From Apoderus coryli (taxonomy: Eukaryota > Arthropoda > Insecta > Coleoptera > Attelabidae), in contig OU452200.1 of assembly GCA_911728435.2 (NCBI GenBank), forward strand, positions 35,541,715-35,605,714: a stretch of 64,000 bases of DNA, written 5' to 3'. How positions within the stretch are numbered: position 1 is the stretch's first letter; every line of letters begins with the position of its first letter. Made by a program: the position numbers and the translations under genes. The notes below the pieces were generated by a model. That model was not told the DNA's origin and did no database searches. It was given only the letters and a program-made list of their open reading frames with translations. Positions 1-11,100 of the stretch are shown here, one piece after another.

Positions 1-275
1 CAATCAAAAATGCAACACAAAACTGTTGTTGTGTGGTTGCCTGTAATAATTATTTCTAATATACTTTACTAGTTATCGCATACTCACTTATTATTGTCTT
101 ATTGTACATTTTAACTTTTTTTTTTATTGGCACTGGCTAAAACCAACTGGCCAACTCTCCAATCATGGAGTTTCTATGTTCGTTACGACAACAGAGCGAT
201 GATCAATTCCACAATACTGAATTATATCAATATTCTGATTACATATTATTTTTCTTAACTACAAAAAATATTCTT

Positions 276-464
276 ATACAGGGTGTTCTACGATGGCAAG
301 CCATTAGATTATTTCAGAAACTACTTCGAATTGAATTTTGAAAATTTCAGTGTCTATATTGTCAAATATGCTCTACTCAAATAATATAATAGCAACGGCA
401 TAGCACTTCCGGTTATACCGGAAGTTGATGGCAACTTTGTTATTTTAAATGGAACACCCTATAT
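276..464. mobile_element. Short inverted-repeat element (MITE-like)
   Basis: The left end reads ATACAGGGTGTTC and the right end is its near-perfect inverted complement GGAACACCCTATAT. Inside is a perfect small palindrome around ACTTCCGGTTATACCGGAAGT. At 189 bp with no coding capacity it fits a non-autonomous DNA element. Class is uncertain and no clear target duplication was seen. Confidence 0.45.
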
Positions 465-702
465 ATTATTACATTTTTGGATTCTAAATAAGATTTCAGA
501 CATATTTCATGTATCATGTCCTATACCTAACGTCAGTCGTTTTTGACTTATATCAAGATTTATGTCAAAATTGACAGTTTAGGGCTCCATAAGAATTCCG
601 TTTTTCCTTGTAAATCAGTATTTAATAAATTATTTTGCAGGTATTTTCTTATCAGGTGGGATCTTCTTTTTCGAACTGACAAGACATTTTCTGATTAGTT
701 TA

Positions 703-1340
703 TACAGGGTAGTCAAAAAATTATATTGAAAACGGTTCAAGAAAAACAGTTGAAAGTCAATTTTTTCAAATGGAATGGGTATATTATTATTATTTTATCT
801 TCCTTAGCAATAAAAAATAATGCAATTTTGTAATAGGTTATCATTTTCTAAAATGCATAGTTTTCGAAATATCGTCATTTTAAATTTTTCTGCAGGGCCT
901 ACCGTTGTCTCTCTGGAAGCTAGCTAATTAATTTAGTTAGCCATGAAATTATTGTCATTTTAACGTGAAACTAAACGTAAAATTAATAAAAATGAAAAAT
1001 ACTTATTGATATTATAAATTTATTATTAATTCGTGGAGAATAAAATAAAGTGATTAATATCGCCTGTAGAGTATTTAACGAGAGAAACCCCCATTTGCTA
1101 ACGATGACTAGAGAAATTAGGAAGAATTTTGAGAAATCATCTAGAGCAGGTTGGGAGGTATACAAATCAAGTATTACAACGAACTAAGACTAAAATTTAA
1201 AATAATACAGCAGAAATGAACAGAAGATTAAACTTAACTTTTTAATCACTAGCATTTGCCTACACATTTATTTCTCCTTATGTTCATCTCTAATGGATTC
1301 TGTTTCCCGATGGCGAATAATTTTTGAGACACCCTCTATA
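703..1340. mobile_element. Second inverted-end element, MITE-like
   Basis: The left end ATACAGGGTAGTCAAAAAAT is matched in inverted orientation by AATTTTTGAGACACCCTCTA at the right end. The interior is AT-rich and shows no convincing protein. The pairing is imperfect, so an old non-autonomous element is an inference. Confidence 0.3.
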
Positions 1341-1429
1341 TAATTCTTCATATTTATCATGATTTAATATTTAAAGAAGATTGTTAATTTTGTATTTAAG
1401 ATTCTCGAATTATTTAATATTAAGAGATG

Positions 1430-2004
1430 TTCTAGACAAACGATTGAATTTTTGAATTAAAAAGAGTTAGAATGATAAAAAATGTTGAGTTTTTCTTGAA
1501 AAATTCTGCAGAAAAGTCAGAATGATAAAAAATTTCGAGTTTTTTCCAGAATTCTGTATAAAAGCCAGAATTTAAAAATTCAGTCGTTTGTCTAAAACAG
1601 CTCATAAATTTTGTTGGCAGTGAAACTGAAACAGAATTCTGTAAAAAAATTCAGAATTGAAAAATTACAAGTTTTTTTAAAAAATTCTGTAAAAAAAGTA
1701 AGAATGATAAAAAAATCCACGTTTTTTTACAGAATTCTGTATAAAAGCCAGAATTTAAAAATTCAATCGTTTGTCTAAAACAGCTCATAAGTTTTGTTGG
1801 CAGTGAAACTGAAACAAAATTCTGTAAAAAAATTCAGAATTGAAAAATTCCAAGTTTTTTTAAAGAATTCTGTAAAAAAAGTAAGAATGATAAAAAATTC
1901 CGCGTTTTTTTACAGAATTCTGTATAAAAGCCAAAATTTAAAAATTTAGTCGTTTGTCTAAAACAGCTCATAAATTTTGTTGGCAGTGAAACTGAAACAA
2001 AATT
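1430..2004. repeat. 183-bp satellite array, first part
   Basis: The unit contains CTCATAAATTTTGTTGGCAG, seen at 1601, 1784 and 1967, a spacing of exactly 183 bp. It is very AT-rich with repeated AGAATTCTGTA blocks. The array is interrupted by a LINE and resumes at 3914. Confidence 0.8.
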
Positions 2005-2884
2005 TAGCCCTATTGATATTACTCAGGGTGTTTTACAGGGCGATCCAATGAGCCCACTTATATTTTCCTCCTTTATTACGGACATAGAACACTATTTTTG
2101 CAATGCGGGAGCACACAAATGAGCTGCTTATGCTTCTATATGCCGACGATCTAGTTATCTTGTCGGATTCGGAGGTGGACTTCAAACGAAAAATCAAAAT
2201 CTTGGAAAACTATTCGTGCGAAAACTCATTAGTAGTGAATGTGGCCAAAACTAAAGTCGTTATTTTTCAAAGGGGAGGATTTGCCCAACAAAACACACTA
2301 TTTTACTACTTAAGCGAACCTATTGATCAAGTTAATCAATTCACGTATCTTGGCATTCCCTTTTCTAACTCCACGTTATTTCAAAAAGCAGCCTGTAACA
2401 TCACAAATAAGGCTAAGCAGGCTATTGGGTCAGTGTTTTCATTAATGGTTAAAACCAAATTAAACTGTTGGAACTCTAGAGTTAAACTCTTTGAATCTTT
2501 GGTACTAAGCCTTTTGGCAAACTGTTTGCCTGTATGTGCTCAGCGCTACGTCGAAATTATAGAGAGAGTGCAAGTCTGTTTTTTTAAAAAAACTCCTCCA
2601 TCTACCGGCAAGTACCCCTGACTCCGTTGTCCGAGTAGAAGCAGGGAGAGTAAAACTTGTTTACTCACTCGCTAAGCTTACCCTCAATTGGGTTATCAAA
2701 ATTTTAGAGATGGATGACAACAGACTGCCAAAATTATGTTTTATAAGACAGTTGCACCTCTTGGATAACTCTAACATTATTTACAATTGGGCTCGACAAG
2801 TTAAAAACCTGTTTGGATTTATTGACTTTGACTTTCCCTGGTCACCCCAAATGAACCGTAGATTCTTAAGAAAAAATAAGAAGG

Positions 2885-3034
2885 GTTAGCTGAACAGACG
2901 GTTATATGCATAAATGTGCATAGCACCGTACTGAATCTCGCCCAATTGCGTATATATATAAAAAAAAAAATAATTTACTTGTTTGTTAAATATGCAATAA
3001 AAGACCTTTATTATTATTATTATTATTATTATTA
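2885..3034 (+). mobile_element. Short LINE 3' end nested in the LINE
   Basis: Between two coding parts of the surrounding LINE there is a non-coding piece ending in AATAAAAGACCTTTATTATT followed by a (TTA)n run at about 3010-3034. This is the usual look of a severely 5'-truncated LINE 3' UTR plus tail. Its left boundary is approximate. Confidence 0.45.
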
Positions 3035-3167
3035 AAAACATTCTTACTATGTATTTCGACAAACTTCAAACATTAGACAAAAACCAAGCATGTAGATCAA
3101 CCTTTTTAACTACAATAAAACAAAAATCATCGTCTCCACTATTTAATTCAAAAATTATGTCAAAGGG

Positions 3168-3205
3168 ACATGTTTCGGAGACTCAGCTCCATCATCAGCC
3201 TTGGT
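3168..3205 (-). other. Hammerhead-core-like hairpin motif, copy 1
   Basis: On the minus strand this reads CTGATGA, one extra T, a GGAG/CTCC stem, then GAAAC. That is the order of the hammerhead ribozyme core (CUGAUGA, stem II, GAAA), apart from the extra base before stem II. Related copies lie near 29.98, 33.37 and 37.06-37.26 kb. Activity is unproven. Confidence 0.4.
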
Positions 3206-3913
3206 GGTATAAAATGCTCACTTTGTGAAGGCAGAGCTCCTAACAGACTCTGTTACACTCCACTGCATCTAATGGATTACTTCTTTAACCTTTTTAACCT
3301 TTTTAACATTATACCCTCACCTAACTTATTTTAAACACGCACAGCCCTTTCTGCACATGAAAACAACCATGGACATCATTCGCATTATCTCGCAACTCCG
3401 TGTGTCAAACAAATATTTTATTAAGTTCACAAATAAAGGCTCAGTTTATCTGATCAGACCAAGGGAGACGTGCACCATATGTAACCTAAATGTCCGAGAA
3501 ACTTTACATCATATTCTGTTTGAATGCCCAATTTACGTCCCAATTAGGTCGGCACAACCCGCGGTATCATCCCTTGATGACTTGGTTAGTGCCCTAAATC
3601 GTATTAATCTGCGCTTAGCCAAGCGGATCTGCTCGTTTATTGTGGATATCCTTAAATTAAGATCATTTGTTATGAACGAGTAGGAATTGTGTTTGTAGTT
3701 GTAGTTTGTTTTTGTTCTCTTTTTAGTTTTCATATTATTATTGGATTGTTTTTTTTTCTTTGTGTTATTTTTCTTTTGTTTATATATTTGTTAATTGGAT
3801 AGGATGATAGTTAAGTTGTTATAATGTTATTGTAGTATTGTATGTATCAAACCGAGCTCATTGTTGGAAAACTGTATGTTTTGGGAGCAATAAAGTTGAT
3901 TTGATTTGATTTT

Positions 3914-4115
3914 TGAAACAAAATTCTGTAAAAAAATTCAGAATTGAAAAATTCCAAGTTTTTTTAAAGAATTCTGTAAAAAAAGTAATAATGATAAAAA
4001 ATTCCGCGTTTTTTTTACAGAATTCTGTATAAAAGCCAAAATTTAAAAATTTAGTCGTTTGTCTAAAACAGCTCATAAATTTTGTTGGCAGTGAACCTGA
4101 AACAGAGTTCTGTAA
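3914..4115. repeat. 183-bp satellite, continuation
   Basis: The same unit as 1430-2004 resumes directly after the LINE target duplication. CTCATAAATTTTGTTGGCAG is found again at 4072. The array was continuous before the LINE inserted. Confidence 0.75.
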
Positions 4116-4119
4116 AAAA

Positions 4120-5187
4120 CATGCATACATAGGGGTCACTTAATTTGAAAAAATAGTTAAAAGGGTTTTTGAATTATGGCAAATTTTCGATTTTAAATTT
4201 GAAGCTTTGACAACTACTACCCTTTAAGGGGTATATGTCCCTATATCAAAATGGATGAATATAGCAACACCCCTGTATATGTGGAGCAAGACGTCCTTTG
4301 ATTTATAAATAAATCCCGCTCCTCTTTAATATAATATCTCTCAACGATTCTTTGATCAATACCAAACATGTGTTAATAAGCTTAATTGCATTGTGTAAGA
4401 AGTTAATTCTTTCAAAACAAAAGTAAAAAATGTATTAAGGTCTGGAAACAAGAATGTATCAATGTAATAATATATTTAACATTGTAATATGTTGAACTCG
4501 ATGAAAATTTATATTTAAACTAAATAAAAACTTAAACTGAACAAAAGTACTTATTAGAAGATGCCTTCTTTGAGAATGAAGGTCAAATTGCCTCTGCAAA
4601 GAGACCCAACACAACAGGCTCGAGCATAGACTGAATATATGCATTCTAAAAAATGAAAACCAAAGAGGATTGATGCCCACACTACCTCGGTAGAGCTAAA
4701 CCTCGAGCTCTTCTATTATGTAATAATTTGGCACCACAAATCCTTAATCTATACTCTCTTATAAATGGTTTTATCTCTCAAACCGTGATTGGGCAGAAAA
4801 AATGACAGTCTACTATAGTTAGCCAGTCAACCTTAAATTCTTCTGATTTCCTCCCTGATTAATAGTGAAATCCTAACGAATCATCTGGAATGAAGAGTCG
4901 TTTTATGGTTTAACAATGGCCTGTAACATTATAAGTCTCTTGGACTGGTGATCATACTGTATTCTTCGCAAAAAATCTGGTTCTCTAGTGCCGTCGTATT
5001 CCTCCCATACCTCAATTTGCTATATTCCAGCAGATTTTGAAATAGTGCTGGGAATATTCTTTTGTGAGCTCCTTCATCGCGTGTTTTACATTCCTGTCAT
5101 TAACGAGGACGTACGAGAAGAAAGGCTTCACTCTAGATAAGTCTTTATCACTTACTAATAATCAATGAACAATTAACTCAATTTCAG
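4120..5187. other. Non-coding stretch upstream of the chitin-binding gene
   Basis: No convincing coding sequence was seen. The stretch ends in TCAATTTCAG at 5178-5187, a good 3' splice site, with a branch-like ACTAAT about 30 bases upstream. This suggests an upstream exon carrying the start and signal peptide. That exon was not identified. Confidence 0.4.
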
Positions 5188-8100
5188 ATGTGGAGCTTCG
5201 ACACCATCAAATCAACCGCTATTGCTGCATCCGAAGAATTCTTATGCGAAGGTAAATCAGGCAGATACGCAGATCCAAACGACAGCACATGCACAAAGTA
5301 CTACATTTGCGCTGACAGTGATTCCATCCTTGTATCATGTCCTGCTAACAGTTATTTTGATCCAAATGAAGCACATTGTAGTATATACTACAGTTGCAAT
5401 AACACAAGTTCTATAGCCACTGTTATTCAAAGTACAAATGCTTCAAACAATAATTGTTTTATCGATAATCCTTCTGAAGAATACACTTGTACTGATACAG
5501 GTCGATTTACAAATCCTAGAATTGGAAATTGTACAAGCTATGTGTATTGTTACAAATTGACAAGTGGAGCATTTATAAAGAGTGAATACACATGTCCTAC
5601 AGGCTCGTATTTTAATCCAAGCACAAAAATTTGTGATGAAGATTATATCTGTAGCTGTGATGAAAATCGAACTATTATTACTACTGAAACGATTACAACA
5701 ACTTCTTCTGGAAATCAGTGTGAAGAAAACTCCACTGCGGTGTTTACTTGTTCTGAAAATGGATACTTTGTAGATCCTTCTACACCGTATTGTACACGCT
5801 ACATTTATTGCTACAAATTACTGAGTGGTATCTTTGTCAGGAGCACTTACACATGTGCCAATGGTTCCTACTTCAATCCAGAAAGCAGTTCATGTGAAGA
5901 AGAATTTGTATGTCCTTGTAGTCAAGGCACTACTAGCACTTCGACTGAAAGTACTATTAGAACAACGACAGAAGATCCTTGCGCACCGAATCTTTCAGCT
6001 GACTTTACATGTGAAGCAACAGGTCAGTTTGAAGATCCAAAATATCCAAACTGTTCAAGCTATATTTACTGTTATCAACTGGCAAATGGTTTGTTCGTTA
6101 ATGCAAGTTACAGTTGTCCAACTGGAACTTACTTTAATCCCGATGATCAAATATGCGATGAACAATATTTATGTTCATGTAGACAAGATCAAAGTTCCTC
6201 ACTAACTTCGACTACAGAAACATCAAGTTCAACAACTCCTTCGAATGATCAATGTGAAGAAAACTCCACTGCAGTGTTTACTTGTTCTGAAAATGGATAC
6301 TTCGTAGATCCGTCTACTCCGTATTGTACACGCTACATTTATTGCTACAAATTACTGAGTGGCATCTTTGTCAGGAGCACTTACACATGTGCCAATGGTT
6401 CCTACTTCAATCCAGAGAGCAGTTCATGTGAAGAAGAATTTATATGTCCTTGTAGTCAAGGCACTACTAGTACTTCGACTGAAAGTACTATTAGAACAAC
6501 GACAGAAGATCCTTGCGCACCGAATCTTTCAGCTGACTTTACATGTGAAGCAACAGGTCAGTTTGAAGATCCAAAATATCCAAACTGTTCAAGCTATATT
6601 TACTGTTATCAACTGGCAAATGGTTTGTTCGTTAATGCAAGTTACAGTTGTCCAACTGGAACTTACTTTAATCCCGATGATCAAATATGTGATGAATACT
6701 ATTTATGTTCATGTAGACAAGATCAAAGTTCCTCACCAACTTCGATTACGGAAACATCAAGTTCAACAACTCCTTCGAATGATCAGTGTGAAGAAAACTC
6801 CACTGCAGTGTTTACTTGTTCTGAAAATGGATACTTCGTAGATCCGTCTACTCCGTATTGTACACGCTACATTTATTGCTACAAATTACTGAGTGGTATC
6901 TTTGTCAGGAGCACTTACACATGTGCCAATGGTTCCTACTTCAATCTAGAGAGCAGTTCATGTGAAGAAGAATTTATATGTCCTTGTAGTCAAGGCACTA
7001 CTAGTACTTCGACTGAAAGTACTATTAGAACAACGACAGAAGATCCTTGCGCACCGAATCTTTCAGCTGACTTTACATGTGAAGCAACAGGTCAGTTTGA
7101 AGATCCAAAATATCCAAACTGTTCAAGCTATATTTACTGTTATCAACTGGCAAATGGTTTGTTCGTTAATGCAAGTTACAGTTGTCCAACTGGAACTTAC
7201 TTTAATCCCGATGATCAAATATGCGATGGAAACTATTTATGTTCATGTAGACAAGATCAAAGTTCCTCATCAACTACGACTACAGAAACATCAAGTTCAA
7301 CAACTGCTTCGAATGATCAGTGTGAAGAAAACTCCACTGCGGTGTTTACTTGCTCTGAAAATGGATACTTTGTAGATCCTTCTACACCGTATTGTACACG
7401 CTACATTTATTGCTACAAATTACTGAGTGGTATCTTTGTCAGGAGCACTTACACATGTGCCAATGGTTCCTACTTCAATCCAGAGAGCAGTTCATGTGAA
7501 AAAGAATTTGTATGTCCTTGTAGTCAAGGCACTACTAGTACTTCGACTGAAAGTACTATAAGAACAACGACAGAAGTTCCTTGCGCACCAAATCTTTCAG
7601 CTGAATTTACATGTGAAGCAACAGGTCAGTTTGAAGATCCAAAATATCCAAACTGTTCAAGCTATATTTACTGTTATCAACTGGCAAATGGTTTGTTCGT
7701 TAATGCAAGTTACAGTTGTCCAACTGGAACTTACTTTAATCCCGATGATCAAATATGCGATGAACACTATTTATGTTCATGTAGACAAGATCAAAGTTCC
7801 TCACCAACTTCGACTACAGAAACATCAAGTTCAACAACTGCTTCGAACGATCAGTGTGAAGAAAACTCCACTGCAGTGTTTACTTGTTCTGAAAATGGAT
7901 ACTTCGTAGATCCGTCTACTCCGTATTGTACACGCTACATTTATTGCTACAAATTACTGAGTGGCATCTTTGTCAGGAGCACTTACACATGTGCCAATGG
8001 TTCCTACTTCAATCCAGAGAGCAGTTCATGTGAAGAAAAATTTGTATGTCCTTGTAGTCAAGGCACTACTAGTACTTCGACTGAAAGTACTATTAGAACA

Positions 8101-11100
8101 ACGACAGAAGTTCCTTGCGTATCAAATCTTTCAGCTGAATTTACTTGTGAAGCAACAGGTCGGTTTCAAGATCCAAAATATCCAAACTGTTCGATATATA
8201 TTTATTGTTACCAACTGTCCAATGGAGCTTTTATTAATGCTCGCTACTCCTGTCCCAAGAACACATACTTCAATCCTGCAAAGGAGTTATGCGATAAAGA
8301 ATACAATTGTCCTTGCGGAAGCCAAATATCTACAGTAACAACTGAATCTAGTTCAGTTACAACTCCTTCTAGCGATGAATGTAAGGAAAATTCCACAGCC
8401 CAATTTGCTTGTACAAAAACTGGCAGATTCCAAGATCCTAAATATTCCAACTGTTCAATTTATATTTATTGTTACCAACTGAGCGGTGGAGCTTTTATAA
8501 ATGCTAGCTACTCCTGTCCCAAGAACACATACTTTAATCCTGCGAAGGAGTTATGTGACAAAGATTACAATTGTCCTTGCGGCAGTCAAATATCTACAGT
8601 AACAACTGAATCTAGTTCAGTTACAACTCCTTCTAGCGATGAATGTAAAGAAAATTCTACAGCCCAATTTACTTGTACAAAAACTGGCAGATTCCAAGAT
8701 CCTAAATATCCCAATTGTTCAATTTACATTTATTGTTACCAACTGAGCAATGGAGCTTTTATAAATGCTAGTTATTCCTGTCCCAAGAACACATACTTTA
8801 ATCCTGCAAAGGAGTTATGCGATAAAGATTACAATTGTCCTTGCGGAAGTCAAATATCTACAGTAACAACTGAATCTAGTTCAGTTACAACTCCTACTAG
8901 CGATGAATGTAAGGAAAATTCTACAGCCCAATTTACTTGTACAAAAACTGGCAGATTTCAAGATCCTAAATATCCCAATTGTTCAATTTATATTTATTGT
9001 TACCAACTGAACAGTGGAGCTTTCATAAATGCTAGCTACACATGTCCCAAGAACACATACTTTAATCCTGCAAAGGAGTTATGCGATAAAGATTACAATT
9101 GTCCTTGCGGAAGTCAAATATCTACAGTAACAACTGAATCTAGTTCAGTTACAACTCCTTCTAGCGATGAATGTAAGGAAAATTCTACAGCCCAATTTAC
9201 TTGTACAAAAACTGGCAGATTTCAAGATCCTAAATATCCCAATTGTTCAATTTATATTTATTGTTACCAACTGAACAGTGGAGCTTTCATAAATGCTAGC
9301 TACACATGTCCCAAGAACACATACTTTAATCCTGCAAAGGAGTTATGCGATAAAGATTACAATTGTCCTTGCGGAAGTCAAATATCTACAGTAACAACTG
9401 AATCTAGTTCAGTTACAACTCCTTCTAGCGATGAATGTAAGGAAAATTCCACAGCCCAATTTGCTTGTACAAAAACTGGCAGATTCCAAGATCCTAAATA
9501 TTCCAACTGTTCAATTTATATTTATTGTTACCAACTGAACAGTGGAGCTTTCATAAATGCTAGTTATTCCTGTCCCAAGAACACATACTTTAATCCTGCA
9601 AAGGAGTTATGCGATGAAAATTACAATTGTCCTTGCGGAAGCCAAATATCTACACTTACAACTCAATCCAGTTCAGTTACAACTCCTTCTAGCGATGAAT
9701 GTAAGGAAAATTCCACAGCCCAATTTGCTTGTACAAAAACTGGCAGATTCCAAGATCCTAAATATTCCAACTGTTCAATTTATATTTATTGTTACCAACT
9801 GAACAGTGGAGCTTTCATAAATGCTAGTTATTCCTGTCCCAAGAACACATACTTTAATCCTGCAAAGGAGTTATGCGATGAAGATTACAATTGTCCGTGC
9901 GGAAGTAAAACAGAATCAACAACGGCTAGTTTATCAACTGTAGCTCTAACTACAAGTTTTACTATTACAACACTAAATAGTTGCGTCAAAAACAATTCAG
10001 CTATATTCAGCTGTAGTTCAACAGGATTCTTTGACGATCCTATTGAACCATACTGCAAGACCTATTACTATTGCTCTCAGCTAGATAGTGGATCATTTTT
10101 TAAAGCCCGATATGCTTGTGATGTTGGTACTTTTTTTAATCTTGATTTACAAATTTGTGATGAAAATTATGTTTGTCCTTGCTTAGCTACAATATCTGAA
10201 GAACTTACAACAATTAACGATGCTTCATCAACGTTTACGACACAGAGTAACGAATGTATGGTGAATAATTCCGTAGAACATACATGCTCTTCAACAGGTA
10301 CGTTTTCAAATCCTCAAGACCCGTATTGTACTTCGTATATTTATTGCTATAAGTTAGTTAATGAAAGCTATACACAAGCTGTATATAACTGTCCTGTAGG
10401 ATTCTATTTTGATCCTGAGTACCATATTTGCCACGCAAACTATCAATGTCCGTGTGTTAGACAAATAGAAACCACCATAATTCCTAGCATAACATCGGCA
10501 CTTTCAGCTCCAAGCTCTTGGTCAACATCTACAGAAGATACAGTTTCAAGCACTTGTGTAGTTGGAAATTCTACTTCAGAATTCGAGTGTAGAGAAAACG
10601 GATTATTCTCAGATCTTTCAGTTACGAATTGTAGCAGCTACATTTATTGCTACAAATTAGTGACTGGAAGCTTTGTCCAATCAAGATATCAATGTCCTGA
10701 TAGAACGTACTTTAATCCTGCTATACAATCGTGCGACGTATCGTATTCCTGCCCAAAGTGTATTGCTGACGATTCAACGACAGCCACCAGTATTACGACG
10801 AGCGAAATTACCACAGTTCCTGCAGAAATAACAACTTCAAACTCCTGTGTAGCTTCAAATACAACTTCAGAATTCGAGTGTAGTGAAAACAAATTATTCG
10901 CAGATCCTTCGGTAACGAATTGTAGCAGCTACATTTATTGCTACAAATTAGTGACTGGAAGCTTTGTCAAATCAAGATATCAATGTCCTGATGGAACGTA
11001 CTTTAATCCTGCCATACAAGTGTGCGACGTATCATATTCCTGCCCAAAGTGTATTGCTGACGATTCAACTACAGCAACCAGTAGTACGCCGAGCGAAACT

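Larger units (their letters stand above)
2005..3913 (+). mobile_element. 5'-truncated non-LTR retrotransposon (LINE)
   Basis: The element begins inside the reverse transcriptase: QGVLQGDPMSP (RT block with QGDP) near 2024-2065, then after a frameshift LLYADDLVILSD (catalytic YADD) near 2125-2165. The RT thumb and C-terminal part continue to about 2880. A C-terminal zinc-knuckle-like segment, CTICNLNVRETLHHILFECP, lies at about 3472-3530. The tail is repeated TTGAT. Both flanks carry TGAAACAAAATT (1993-2004 and 3914-3925), a 12-bp target-site duplication. Frameshifts and stops make it inactive. The clade was not determined. Confidence 0.85.

Noticed and set aside
3357..3683. Separate cellular zinc-knuckle gene
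   Set aside because: The CTICNLN..HHILFECP segment is the usual C-terminus of a LINE and lies within the target-site duplications of the LINE at 2005-3913.
5720..9963. CRISPR-like regular repeats
   Set aside because: The repeats are long, protein-coding and in frame with no unique spacers, in a eukaryotic setting.
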